Of a stretch of DNA of 50,811 nucleotides, positions 30,395-40,132 are shown in pieces (the stretch's first letter is position 1; every line of letters starts with the position of its first letter). The DNA comes from Dyadobacter psychrotolerans. Lineage in GTDB: Bacteria; Bacteroidota; Bacteroidia; Cytophagales; Spirosomataceae. The DNA lies in assembly GCF_004349265.1 (NCBI RefSeq), contig NZ_SMFL01000025.1:1-50811 (forward strand). The letters are read 5' to 3'. The notes below the pieces were generated by a model that did no database searches, was not told the DNA's origin, and saw only the letters and a program-made list of their open reading frames with translations. The position numbers and the translations under genes are program-made.

Positions 30395-33300
30395 ATGAAC
30401 CGAATCCTTAAAGCTTACTTAAAACGACTTACCAATTTAAGCACGCGTAACAAATCGCTGCTGCTGCCGGGACTGCCATCGGAGCAATTTCTGGATATCT
30501 ATGACACAGATTTTTTGCTAGGAAAATCTTGTCTTGAAGTTGTTCAGCAGCTTGTTCAAAAGAAGACTCGTTTGCCACTTTGTGACGTACAGGATCCACG
30601 GTTAGAGCGGAGTAATGACATCAGTAAAAAGCTCCGTAAAATTGCCAGAACAGAATCTTTCATACAGGAAGAGCGCGGTTCACGTGATTTATATATTGGT
30701 TACCCCTTTGTAAGGGGTAAGCTGTCGGATGGAACGCCAATACATGCTCCTCTGCTTTTCTTTCCCGTAACGCTGCGTATCGACAAAGAGCAATGGTGCC
30801 TTTTTGAACGTGAAGAGGCTGGAGTTACCCTTAACCGAAGCTTTGCCCTGGCATACGCTCATTTCAATGAATCAGTCATTTCGGATGAAGTGCTTGAAAA
30901 GTCGTTTGAAGATTTCTCAAAAGATTTTCTTGAATTCCGGACCCAGCTTTATGAGTGGTTAAAAGAAACGCCCTTTCGGATTAATTTCAACCAGGCACTT
31001 TTTGAGGACAAAATTCTTCCTTTTGATGCACAAAAAAGTTCGGAACTGGAATTGCTGGAAAAGAATGGAGAATTAAAACTTTTCCCGGAAGCAGTCTTAG
31101 GGATTTTTCCTCAGGCAGGTTCATACCTGGTTCCCGACTATAATAAGCTCCTTGAAATAAATGCGCAGGATCCTCTAAAAATGATTTTGCTGGAATCGGA
31201 CGGATCGGATTCAGTTCAGAAGGCTGAAATTAATTCAGACGTCATTAAAGAAAATATTGCCAAAATTCGGGAAGAGGACATCCTCACACCTTTTTCTATA
31301 GATGAATCCCAGGAGAAAATCATTCTTTCTGTAAAATCAGGAAAATCGGTTGTTGTTCAGGGACCGCCGGGGAGTGGCAAGTCGCAGTTAATTTGTAACC
31401 TGATGGCTGATTTTGCTTCCAGGGGAAAAAGAGTTCTCTTGGTCTGTCAAAAGCGGGCAGCTCTGGATGTTGTTCACCAACGTCTGAAAGGCATTGGTAT
31501 GGCCCCGTTTTCCGCATTGATACACGATTTTAAAAATGACCGGCTGGAGCTTTACCGTCAGTTTGCATCTCAGATAGAGCATGTGGAATCTTACCGCCAG
31601 CAAAATTACAGTTTGGATGCTGTTTTCCTTGAAAGAGAATTCACTCAGGAAAGCAGAAATATTGACCGCACCGTAGAAGAACTGAATCGCTTCCGCAATG
31701 CACTTTTCGATGAAAATGAAGGTGGGATTCCGGTTAAAGAATTATATCTGACCAGCGACCAGTCAGGGCTGAAAGTGGATCTTAGCGCTCAGTATAAAAC
31801 TTTCAGGCTTGACCAGTGGGACGATTATAAAAGAAGATTGAAAGTGTTTGCGAAGTATTCTCTGTACATCAATGCAGCACATCCCTGGGCGGACCGGAAA
31901 AGCTTTGCTGATTTTGGTTTATCTGAATTACAGGTTATTGAAAAAATGCTTGCAGACTGGCCCAGTGCCTACCATCAGCAAAGCATGGCTTTTACCGAAA
32001 TATCAGGACGGCCATATTCCCAACTTTTAACAGACAATAGAAAAGAGGTTCTGGAGCGCCTGGAAGATATTACCGGACTGGTAACTGATGACGTGACCTT
32101 TAGTTTGTTCAAGTCTTACCTGGCGTCCGATTTAAATACGCATGAACGTCTTTCGTTTGTCAGACAGGTTACAGAATCTCTGGAAGGTTTTCTGGCAGAG
32201 GATGGCATTGAATTTTCGCTGGAACGTTCGGAACTTAGTTCTTTCAGAGGGAAGTTAAAAAAGGTGATTGACGCCAAGCAGTCGGCCGTTACCGGCATGT
32301 GGTGGGATTTGTTTGGCTCCGAGAAAAAAGAGATCAGCCAGGTTGCTCAGGGAAACAACCTGACAACATCAGTTGATCATTTGTTGAAACTGGAATTGAT
32401 TGTCCGGAACCGGATAGAGCTGGAAAGCTGGCTTGAAAATAAGCATGTGGGTTATCTGGAAAAATACCTGGATTCAAGGTCAGAAAAATCGGATTCCTTT
32501 GGACTGTTTTTCAGAAGGGCCGAATCTGCCGCTGATGCATCTGTGAGGGCAAAATTGCCTTTGTGGTTTTCTGTGATTAAACAAATTGCACTTGAAACAG
32601 AAATTGGGGAGCTTTTTAACAAAAAGATCAATCAGTTAATTAACTGGCTGAAAGTCTGGGACCGGATGGAGTCGGTAATGGTCCCATTTTTGCTACCCAT
32701 CCAGATTGATAGATTGTTTGATGATCCCAATGCGTATAGCAGTGAACTTTGGGAGACATTAGCAAAAGATTTTGATTCCATGTCGGATATGGACCGGTTG
32801 TGGAAGGAAATGAGTATCAATGAGCAATTGACCACGAAAATTGTTCTGGAAAATTCTGTAAAGAATAATGTTGCTGATCCATCAGACATTGTTAATCTTT
32901 TTGACAACAGCATCAGGCTTGCCTGGATAACGCATATTGAAAACAAATTTCCGCAGCTGAGGGCAGTTACCTCATTGAAAATGCAGCAGTGGGAAGAACA
33001 ATTGCAGGAAAGTATTTTATCAAAACAAAATTTAAGCAGCGAAATTACTGCAATTAAGTTGCGTGAGCAGACCTATCAGGATGTTGAGAAAAACCGTCTT
33101 GGTAATCGTGTTACTTACAGAGAACTGAATCACCAGGTTGCTAAAAAGAGAAAAATCTGGCCAATACGGAAGTTACTTGAAAATTACCAGGAAGAGATTT
33201 TTTCTTTGGTTCCATGCTGGATGGCTTCTCCAGAAGCAGTTTCTGCCATTTTCCCCATGGAAAGTGATTTGTTTGATCTGGTGATTTTCGATGAAGCATC

Positions 33301-34399
33301 CCAGTGTTATGCCGAATATGGTTTGCCTGCGGCATTCCGCGGGAAACAGATTGTCGTAACCGGCGATAGTAAACAGCTTTCTCCCAGTGATCTTTACAAG
33401 GTCCGGTATGAAGAAAAAACGGAGGAAGAGGAATACGCTCCGGCACTGGAGATTGAATCGCTGCTGGATCTGGCAGCACAATCTTTGGAACAATATCAGT
33501 TGTCAGGACATTACAGGAGTCTTTCGCTTGATCTGATTGATTTTTCTAATCAGCATTTTTATAAGAACACGCTTCGCCTCTTACCCGATTTTAATAAACT
33601 AAATCAAAAACAGCCGGGTATAAAATATATTAAGGTCGACGGAATCTGGAAGCAGAATGCCAATTTGTTAGAAGCGGAAGCTGTAATAAATCTTCTAAAG
33701 GAACTGGCTGGCGGGCAGTCTTCAATAGGTGTTGTTACATTTAATATTTATCAGCAGCAGGTTATTCAGGAAGCTGTGGAAAGAGAGCAAATCAGCGTGA
33801 AGGATTTGTTTGTCAAAAATATTGAAAACGTGCAGGGAGATGAACGGGATATTGTTATTTTTTCAATGGGATATGCTCATGACGAGAAAGGAAAGCTCAG
33901 TATGCAGTTTGGAAGTCTTAATGCCCAAGGGGGCGAAAACAGGCTCAATGTAGCAGTAACCAGGGCAAGGGAAAAAATATATTTTGTGACAAGCTTATGG
34001 CCTTCACAGCTAAATACCGATTCAACAGCTAATACAGGACCGAAGCTGTTGAAAGCCTATTTGCAGTATGCGCTGGATGTTTCAGAGGGAAACTACCAGC
34101 CGGAGCCCTTGCCGACAGATCATTTCCGGACCGATTGGCTGCTAAAAAATCGGTTAATTAAACTGAATAAGGAATATAAAAAAGAACTGCCTTTTTCTGA
34201 TTTGACTATAAAGGAAGAAGAGGCTTATAAAGGTTTGATCCTGACGGACGATGATTTGTATCACCGGTCTGAAACGTCGAAAGAACCGCACGCCTATTTA
34301 CCTCTTCTTCTCAGACAAAAACACTGGCCTTTCAACCGCGTTTATAGTCGCCAGTATTGGACAAAAACAATGAATTTAGAAAATTCTAGAGTTCTTTAA
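30395..34399 (+). CDS. DUF4011/AAA_11-type superfamily I helicase
   Basis: The 1334-residue protein begins with a DUF4011-like region (LTNLSTRNKSLLLPG). The helicase core follows: GPPGSGKS (Walker A, about residues 323-330), VLLVCQKRAALDVVHQRL, a 600-residue helical insertion, DLVIFDEASQC (Walker B), VTGDSKQLSP, GHYRS, ENVQGDERDIVIFSMG and NVAVTRAREKIYFVTS. The order matches UPF1-like superfamily I enzymes. The C-terminal part lacks the usual DUF3320 or nuclease domain. Such proteins are widespread in Bacteroidota, some in defence islands; this one sits in backbone beside TerC, and its role is unknown. The last 14 bp overlap the end of the convergent DUF1080 gene. Confidence 0.88.
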   Translation: MNRILKAYLKRLTNLSTRNKSLLLPGLPSEQFLDIYDTDFLLGKSCLEVVQQLVQKKTRLPLCDVQDPRLERSNDISKKLRKIARTESFIQEERGSRDLYIGYPFVRGKLSDGTPIHAPLLFFPVTLRIDKEQWCLFEREEAGVTLNRSFALAYAHFNESVISDEVLEKSFEDFSKDFLEFRTQLYEWLKETPFRINFNQALFEDKILPFDAQKSSELELLEKNGELKLFPEAVLGIFPQAGSYLVPDYNKLLEINAQDPLKMILLESDGSDSVQKAEINSDVIKENIAKIREEDILTPFSIDESQEKIILSVKSGKSVVVQGPPGSGKSQLICNLMADFASRGKRVLLVCQKRAALDVVHQRLKGIGMAPFSALIHDFKNDRLELYRQFASQIEHVESYRQQNYSLDAVFLEREFTQESRNIDRTVEELNRFRNALFDENEGGIPVKELYLTSDQSGLKVDLSAQYKTFRLDQWDDYKRRLKVFAKYSLYINAAHPWADRKSFADFGLSELQVIEKMLADWPSAYHQQSMAFTEISGRPYSQLLTDNRKEVLERLEDITGLVTDDVTFSLFKSYLASDLNTHERLSFVRQVTESLEGFLAEDGIEFSLERSELSSFRGKLKKVIDAKQSAVTGMWWDLFGSEKKEISQVAQGNNLTTSVDHLLKLELIVRNRIELESWLENKHVGYLEKYLDSRSEKSDSFGLFFRRAESAADASVRAKLPLWFSVIKQIALETEIGELFNKKINQLINWLKVWDRMESVMVPFLLPIQIDRLFDDPNAYSSELWETLAKDFDSMSDMDRLWKEMSINEQLTTKIVLENSVKNNVADPSDIVNLFDNSIRLAWITHIENKFPQLRAVTSLKMQQWEEQLQESILSKQNLSSEITAIKLREQTYQDVEKNRLGNRVTYRELNHQVAKKRKIWPIRKLLENYQEEIFSLVPCWMASPEAVSAIFPMESDLFDLVIFDEASQCYAEYGLPAAFRGKQIVVTGDSKQLSPSDLYKVRYEEKTEEEEYAPALEIESLLDLAAQSLEQYQLSGHYRSLSLDLIDFSNQHFYKNTLRLLPDFNKLNQKQPGIKYIKVDGIWKQNANLLEAEAVINLLKELAGGQSSIGVVTFNIYQQQVIQEAVEREQISVKDLFVKNIENVQGDERDIVIFSMGYAHDEKGKLSMQFGSLNAQGGENRLNVAVTRAREKIYFVTSLWPSQLNTDSTANTGPKLLKAYLQYALDVSEGNYQPEPLPTDHFRTDWLLKNRLIKLNKEYKKELPFSDLTIKEEEAYKGLILTDDDLYHRSETSKEPHAYLPLLLRQKHWPFNRVYSRQYWTKTMNLENSRVL

Positions 34400-35096
34400 T
34401 CCGGATGTTACGATAGGAAACTTTGTCGCCATGATCCTGCAAAGCAATTTTGCCTTTTTGGAATGATCCGAAACCTTCCCAGGTTTTGAACTTGCTGTTG
34501 GCAACGAGTTTGTCCCATTCAGGTCCTTGTGTTGGGAAATCAACAACTTTTTTGCCATTCAGCCAGCTTTCACCCTTTCCGGCTTTGATGATTACTTTTG
34601 CTTTATTCCATTCACCAGCAGGTTTCACAACGGCAAAATCGGTTGGTGGCAGAAGATCGTAAAGAGAACCTGATTTGTGATTTCCAACTTTGCCGGCTTT
34701 TGCATCCGGGTGTCTTTCATCATCCAAAACCTGGATTTCAGGTCCGGTGGAGTAGGGGCAGCAGTATTTTTTATCTTCGATTACGTGGTAAATAATTCCG
34801 CTGTTTCCTTTTTCAGAAATTTTCCATTCCAGTTCAAGTTCAAAATCGCCATACTCTTTGTCTGTAACAAGGTCTTTTCCTCCTTTTTCGGCAAGAACGA
34901 TAGCGCCATCTTCAATTTTCCATTGTGGCAAAACTTTATCTGACTGCCAGCTATGCCATCCATTTAAGCTTTTTCCATCAAATAGTGTTACCCATTTTCC
35001 TTTTTTTTGCGCCTGTACGTCAGTGGTACTTAGTGATAATGCAAATAAGCCAACCAGGGCAGCTTTACCGTATGTCTGCCATTTTGTGAAATTCAT
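34386..35096 (-). CDS. Secreted DUF1080 (3-keto-disaccharide hydrolase-like) protein
   Basis: The 236-residue protein has a signal peptide (KAALVGLFALSLSTTDVQAQ) and a single DUF1080 domain: WVTLFDGKSLNGWHSW, WKIEDGAIV, FELELEWKISEKGNSGIIYHV, GPEIQVLDDERHPDA and GEWNKAKVIIKAG. The fold is a beta jelly roll; characterised members hydrolyse 3-keto-glycosides. It is exported, probably to the periplasm or surface. The gene converges on and overlaps the helicase gene by 14 bp, and has no obvious operon partner. Confidence 0.9.
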   Translation of the reverse strand: MNFTKWQTYGKAALVGLFALSLSTTDVQAQKKGKWVTLFDGKSLNGWHSWQSDKVLPQWKIEDGAIVLAEKGGKDLVTDKEYGDFELELEWKISEKGNSGIIYHVIEDKKYCCPYSTGPEIQVLDDERHPDAKAGKVGNHKSGSLYDLLPPTDFAVVKPAGEWNKAKVIIKAGKGESWLNGKKVVDFPTQGPEWDKLVANSKFKTWEGFGSFQKGKIALQDHGDKVSYRNIRIKEL

Positions 35097-35232
35097 ATCC
35101 TGTTTTGTTAAAAGTTTGGATCACAATATTAAGTACTTTTATCGTTTGAACTACTTATTTTTGGCGAAAGTTGGTTGTGTGAATAGCGCAGGCAGGAATT
35201 TAAATTTTAAACCAAACCTTAATTTTACCCAG

Positions 35233-35622
35233 ATGGCATCTATATTTTCAAAAATTGTAAACGGAGAAATACCTTCTCACAAGATCGCTGAGACGGAGGA
35301 TTTTCTGGCCTTTCTGGACGCCTTCCCGATCACGAAAGGACATGTGCTTGTGATTCCCAAGACAGAAATAGATTACATCTTTGATTTGGATGAGGAGTTG
35401 TATGCCAAACTTTTTCTGTTTGCTAAATCGATCGTACCTGCATTGCAAAAGACGGTACCATGTTTGAGAATAGGTGTAAGCGTAATCGGGCTGGAAGTAC
35501 CTCATGCCCACATACACCTGCTTCCGCTGAATAGTATGTCAGATGCAGATTTTAGCAAAAAGATAAAAATTTCACAAGAAGAGCTTGCCCAACTCGCCGA
35601 GGAAATAAGGGGCAATCTATGA
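35233..35622 (+). CDS. HIT-family hydrolase
   Basis: The real start is ATG 35233 (MASIFSKIVNGEIPSHKIAE), which is the standard family start; upstream in-frame codons are not coding. The 129-residue protein has ITKGHVLVIPKTEIDYIFDL and the histidine triad H91-A-H93-I-H95-LLP. HIT proteins hydrolyse nucleotide phosphoramidates or dinucleotides (HinT/Hit-like). It is divergent from the DUF1080 gene and ends 10 bp before the convergent Wzi gene. Confidence 0.92.
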   Translation: MASIFSKIVNGEIPSHKIAETEDFLAFLDAFPITKGHVLVIPKTEIDYIFDLDEELYAKLFLFAKSIVPALQKTVPCLRIGVSVIGLEVPHAHIHLLPLNSMSDADFSKKIKISQEELAQLAEEIRGNL

Positions 35623-35632
35623 TTCAATAATT

Positions 35633-37114
35633 TTACAGGTTAAAATCTTTTCGAAGGCCCAGAGAAAAACCGTAGTTTTTTGGGTAAAGATCTCCGATGT
35701 CTGCTGCGAAGGAACCTTTGAGTGAAATTCCTCCTAACACATTTAACCGGGACTGAAAAGTAACAAGGCCTGAAAACTGGGTGGGATTGTCTTCGAACGG
35801 AGCATTATACGTACCGGAGTTACTGGAATATGATAATTTGCTTGTCCAGGTTATTTTCTGGAATAAAGTACCGTTTAGTCCCAGGTGAAGCACCGAAACG
35901 CGATTGTTACTTGTCATAAAATTTGCATACTGAGGCCATTTCCATTTTGTATCAGAGCTTGGCGGTATAAATGGAGTACCAATGGTACGGTCGTAGTAGG
36001 CCCAACCATCCCGTACCTGGCCATTGTTGAAATAATCGTCTTTCCCCCTGTGTCTTGTAGGAAGGCTCCAGTCTGCAACTTCACCTCCCTGACTCTTAGT
36101 ATATAAAAATTCTAAAACGAACCTCGTGATCTCGAAGTTAGCACCATATGAGTTTTTTCTGTGTATGCTTACACCATTTAATCCATCACGGATGTTGCTA
36201 AGCCAAATCAAAGACCCATCTTCATATAAGTTCTGTCGATAAATTAATATGGTTGAGCCATAAGTTTCGAATTCTAATCCGATATCTACTGAACCCAAAT
36301 GATTTCCAACACGACCTGTTGAATCGTGTATCGACGGGTTATTGCTGTGAGCTTTTCCAATGACTGCATTGATGTAATTGGAAAGGCCTTTCGGCATCTG
36401 ATCATCAACGGTGTTGAAGGACGATTTCCCTCCCCACTGAACCTGGTGATTAAAGCCGCCGTACAGTTTCACTCTAGAGGTAGCTTTACCGAGTCTTAGA
36501 TAAAGCATCTTTTGATGAAATTTTAAATCACTTGTCACAGGCCGGGAGTTCTCAAACATGCCGTCTGAGTAAAATCCATTAAACGATACCCAACCTTTGG
36601 TAAAAGGTAAACTTACAAAACCCCTGGTTCCGATGGATATTTTGGGAATAGGCAAAGCGTTACCCGACCAGGCGTAAGAACCCATTCCAATAGTGGAATC
36701 AGCTATACTTACAAATTGCTTTTTTCTACCGGCAAATAACTCCCAGTTTTTAAATCTGATTGTACCATAAATTTGCGGAAACAATACATTCGATTTCTGC
36801 TCTGTATAATTTCCAGCAGCCTCAACGCCTCCGCCAACCCGCCAGATGTTTTTTTGGTCCAGCGTCCATACCTTTTCAAGTTGTGCTCTTACACTACCTG
36901 AAGGAGAATTTTTTGGAACAATACCATATTGATTAGCCTGCAGCCAAAAGGGAGTACGTGATGATGTCCCTCCAAAACCTATAATTTCAATATAATTGGT
37001 TGTTGAGTCTTTAATAAATTCAGAACTTTGGGAAAAAGAAGTTAAAGGAATTAAAAGAAGAAAAAGTCGGAATAAGGTTTTAATATTTGTTTCTTTACAG
37101 TGAGGAGGATGCAT
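35633..37114 (-). CDS. Capsule assembly Wzi-family outer-membrane protein, copy 1
   Basis: The 493-residue protein has a signal peptide (LFRLFLLLIPLTSFSQ) and a long series of amphipathic beta strands ending in an aromatic residue and a SLGLRKDFNL terminal strand, as in outer-membrane barrels. It shares with its two neighbours the blocks TPFWLQANQYGIVP, LFAGRKKQ, FNHQVQWGG and GNHLGSVDIG, characteristic of Wzi-like proteins that anchor capsule at the cell surface. It is the last and most divergent of three tandem copies, with 92 bp to the next. It is probably part of an exopolysaccharide locus with the sugar transferase upstream. Confidence 0.85.
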   Translation of the reverse strand: MHPPHCKETNIKTLFRLFLLLIPLTSFSQSSEFIKDSTTNYIEIIGFGGTSSRTPFWLQANQYGIVPKNSPSGSVRAQLEKVWTLDQKNIWRVGGGVEAAGNYTEQKSNVLFPQIYGTIRFKNWELFAGRKKQFVSIADSTIGMGSYAWSGNALPIPKISIGTRGFVSLPFTKGWVSFNGFYSDGMFENSRPVTSDLKFHQKMLYLRLGKATSRVKLYGGFNHQVQWGGKSSFNTVDDQMPKGLSNYINAVIGKAHSNNPSIHDSTGRVGNHLGSVDIGLEFETYGSTILIYRQNLYEDGSLIWLSNIRDGLNGVSIHRKNSYGANFEITRFVLEFLYTKSQGGEVADWSLPTRHRGKDDYFNNGQVRDGWAYYDRTIGTPFIPPSSDTKWKWPQYANFMTSNNRVSVLHLGLNGTLFQKITWTSKLSYSSNSGTYNAPFEDNPTQFSGLVTFQSRLNVLGGISLKGSFAADIGDLYPKNYGFSLGLRKDFNL

Positions 37115-37206
37115 AAATAGTGTGTAACTGGCCTTAAATTAATAAAAGAAATAAAATTAATATAATCTTTCGGCTATTCAATAAACCGTTAACTTATTAC
37201 GGCAGA

Positions 37207-38622
37207 TCAATTTAAAAAGCCAGTCTTTTTGAGACCAGCGAACAGACTTTCAGAATGGGGGTAAAGACTTCCGATATCCCCTGCTAAACCAGCAAAAGCA
37301 ATAAGACCCGATCTTCCTTTAAGTTTTCTTTCGGCTGTAATTATAAAGGAAACCTGATCTTTACGACCGTCAAATGGACTTATGTACGTTCCGAAATTCC
37401 GCGAGTAGGTGCCTTTAAACAGAAAATTTGTATTAAGCCAGGAAGCGGTCACACCTGAGTGTAACGTCCAGAATCGATTATTATTGGTGAATTCTGAAGC
37501 ATTTAATCCGTCATCGGACCTGGTGTTATATTTGTTGGCGATCAGTGGTGTTCCTATTGCTCGTCCGAAGTAAGAATAACCGTTCGCGTAAGTAAAATGG
37601 TTATAATAATTTCCCTTTTCAAAAATTGCAAGCCCGGAGAAAGGATTTTTATTGGTCTGCTCCTTTGTTCCAATTACTTCTACTAGTATAGAATTCACCA
37701 AAAAATACCGCTCTTTGATTTTTTTATTTCTCTTTATACTCAGTCCGGTTAAGCCGTCAGTAAAATTAATGACCTTGAATAATGAGCCGGTTTCGTAAAT
37801 GTTTTGTCTGTACAAAAAGTAAGTCCAGGCCGTTCGTTTCCATTGAACACCCAAATCAATTGTTCCGAAATGGTTTCCAATTTTTCTGCTGTTCAATGTT
37901 TTGCCGGTAACGGTATACCGATACGCTTTACCCTTGCTCATCTTTTCAACCGGATTGATTTCCTCCTCTCCGCCCCAGATTGCCTGATGATTCATTCCAA
38001 GCAGACCTGTCCAATTTCCCTCTTCCCGGCCAAGCCTGAAATAAATACTTTTTTGATGAAAAAACGTTTGGCTTATGCTTCTTACACTCCCGTAACCGAT
38101 ATCCGTTCCATGTAAGAGCCCGTCCGAGTAGGAAGCTTTAACAGATACGAAATCATTGGTAAAATATAATGGATAATAATCCGGAACTGAAATTTGAAGA
38201 CGGGGGAAGGGTCGGGTATTACCGGAAACTGAAAGCGAGCCCGAAGTTAAAAGCGTATCGACGAGCCCGGTCATATGGGCTTTCTGTCCGGCTAAAATTT
38301 CGACTTTGCCAACTTTGATTGCTCCAAAAAGATCTGATACGAATACTTGCGGTTTTTCACTGTATGATGCCACGACTTCGGCACCTGCAGACCATTGGAA
38401 TCTTCTTGGATCATTTAAATTGTATATCTTGTAAATGGAAAATTGCCCTAACCCAAAATTGCCGGTGTTTGGAACGGCTCCGTTTTTATTGGCGCTTATC
38501 CAAAAGGGAGTTTTTTCGATAGAGCCTGATAAAGTGACGGATGCATTATATATAACTGTGGAATCCTGAGCATTAGCTTCGGAAACAAATACCAAAAAGA
38601 TCAGAAGGTAGCAAAAACGCAT
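37207..38622 (-). CDS. Capsule assembly Wzi-family outer-membrane protein, copy 2
   Basis: ATG 38622 (MRFCYLLIFLVFVSEANAQ) gives a clean signal peptide; an upstream GTG at 38634 is possible. The 471 residues show the same architecture as copies 1 and 3: TPFWISANKNGAVPNTG, VEILAGQKAHM, GMNHQAIWGGEEE and GNHFGTIDLGVQW, ending in a SLFAGLKKTGFLN strand. It is closer to copy 3 than to copy 1 (shared RFQWSAGAEVV-type and GNHFGTIDL blocks). Tandem duplication suggests recognition of different surface polysaccharides or dosage. Confidence 0.87.
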   Translation of the reverse strand: MRFCYLLIFLVFVSEANAQDSTVIYNASVTLSGSIEKTPFWISANKNGAVPNTGNFGLGQFSIYKIYNLNDPRRFQWSAGAEVVASYSEKPQVFVSDLFGAIKVGKVEILAGQKAHMTGLVDTLLTSGSLSVSGNTRPFPRLQISVPDYYPLYFTNDFVSVKASYSDGLLHGTDIGYGSVRSISQTFFHQKSIYFRLGREEGNWTGLLGMNHQAIWGGEEEINPVEKMSKGKAYRYTVTGKTLNSRKIGNHFGTIDLGVQWKRTAWTYFLYRQNIYETGSLFKVINFTDGLTGLSIKRNKKIKERYFLVNSILVEVIGTKEQTNKNPFSGLAIFEKGNYYNHFTYANGYSYFGRAIGTPLIANKYNTRSDDGLNASEFTNNNRFWTLHSGVTASWLNTNFLFKGTYSRNFGTYISPFDGRKDQVSFIITAERKLKGRSGLIAFAGLAGDIGSLYPHSESLFAGLKKTGFLN

Positions 38623-38672
38623 TGCAAGATTCACTGCCGAAGTTTAAATGACTGGAAATAGGTTTCGATATA

Positions 38673-40097
38673 TTACCTGATAAATCCAGACTTTTTCCAG
38701 CCAAGTGAAATGGCAGAATTATTCGGATAAAGCTTGCCTATATCAGATGCTAAACTTACGCTTACAATGCTTTTTTTCCAAATAGATACGGGTTTTTCGA
38801 AGTATAATAAGAATGAGGCCTGATTAACGGGATTGTCAAATGGTACATTGTAGCTACCGAAGTTTTTGGAATAGGTACCTTTAAATAAAATGTTATAACC
38901 TCCCCATGTGGCATTAAGTGCGCTGTGTATAGCAATAATACGGTTATTAACGGTGAAGCCTGATGGATCGCGAGGCAAATCGTCTCTCATTAAAGTTTGA
39001 GAAGCAATCAGGGGCGTGCCCAGGGCCCTGCCTTTGTAAGACCAGCCCTGTTTGTACACATAATGGTTGAAGTAATTGTCGTTCCCAAAAATACCTCCCT
39101 CAAAATCAAAAATTGCTCCCCCCTGGTTTTTAGTATAAATAAATTCAAGTAAGGCCGTATTGATTTTAAAAGAATGATCAAGTGGATCGGTGATTTTTCG
39201 CTTGAAACGAATTCCATTTAAACCATCGGCCACGTTTGAGAAGGTAATTAACGACCCGTCTTCGTAAATACTTTGCCGGTAAAGCAGGAAATTTCCGGTT
39301 GATGTTTTTAGTTCGGCAGCCAGATCAATCGTACCAAAATGGTTCCCAACCCTGCTTCGGGCCCATGGTTTTCCGAAAATAACATACTTATAGGCCACGG
39401 GCCTTTTAAGACCTCCGCTAAAAATCTCATCTTCTCCACCCCACATGGCCTGGTGATTAAAACCGGCATATAAATTAAGTTTAAATCTATCTCCTCCTAA
39501 TCTCAGATAAACGGATTTCTGATGAAGGTAAACCTGGGGAACTTCAGAGACATTGCCGTATTGAATACTTCCTGCCCCTAAAATGCCATCGGAGTAGGAG
39601 AGCTTAAATGAGGCAATGTCATTTCCAGGAATGATATTAACAAAGCGGGGAGTGTATAATTGTATTTTTGGATAAGGCCGAAAGTTGCTACTCATGGCCG
39701 TTGGTCCCGAGGACAAAAGGCTGTCGCCAAGTCCCATAAATTCTTTCCTTTGCCCAAAGCTCAATTCCACAGGACCGAATTTGGCTGCAGCATAAAGCTC
39801 AGAGAAAAACAGGTTATTGGAAATTCCTGTATAAGTAACCACCTCTGCACCTGCTGACCACTGAATAAATCTTGGGTTATTAGGATTATACTTCTTAAAA
39901 AGTCCAAATTGGCTTAAAACAAAAGATCCCTTGGTTGGCATGGTCCCATTTGTATTAGAATGAAACCACAGAGGGGTAGCAGGTGTAGAAAGTGTTCCCT
40001 GAATATTTATACCAAAAGTAAGCGTTGAGTCCTGACTGTATGCATTTCGGAATGCAAAGGTTATACATATTAAGGTACAGAAAAATATACTCTTCAT
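38673..40097 (-). CDS. Capsule assembly Wzi-family outer-membrane protein, copy 3
   Basis: 474 residues with a signal peptide (FFCTLICITFAFRNAYSQ) and the family blocks TPLWFHSNTNGTMPTKG, VELSFGQRKEFMGLGD, FNHQAMWGGEDE and GNHFGTIDLAAEL; the terminal strand is SLGWKKSGFIR. It is the first of the three copies in the direction of transcription, 35 bp downstream of the sugar transferase gene, so the four genes probably form one operon. Confidence 0.87.
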   Translation of the reverse strand: MKSIFFCTLICITFAFRNAYSQDSTLTFGINIQGTLSTPATPLWFHSNTNGTMPTKGSFVLSQFGLFKKYNPNNPRFIQWSAGAEVVTYTGISNNLFFSELYAAAKFGPVELSFGQRKEFMGLGDSLLSSGPTAMSSNFRPYPKIQLYTPRFVNIIPGNDIASFKLSYSDGILGAGSIQYGNVSEVPQVYLHQKSVYLRLGGDRFKLNLYAGFNHQAMWGGEDEIFSGGLKRPVAYKYVIFGKPWARSRVGNHFGTIDLAAELKTSTGNFLLYRQSIYEDGSLITFSNVADGLNGIRFKRKITDPLDHSFKINTALLEFIYTKNQGGAIFDFEGGIFGNDNYFNHYVYKQGWSYKGRALGTPLIASQTLMRDDLPRDPSGFTVNNRIIAIHSALNATWGGYNILFKGTYSKNFGSYNVPFDNPVNQASFLLYFEKPVSIWKKSIVSVSLASDIGKLYPNNSAISLGWKKSGFIR

Positions 40098-40132
40098 TCT
40101 GATCGCAATAAGTTTGGAATAGAGTTTAAGTT

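Noticed and set aside
33141..33493. Minus-strand frames of 104-112 codons inside the large helicase gene
   Set aside because: They are shadows of the Walker B region of the helicase on the opposite strand, with low-complexity composition.
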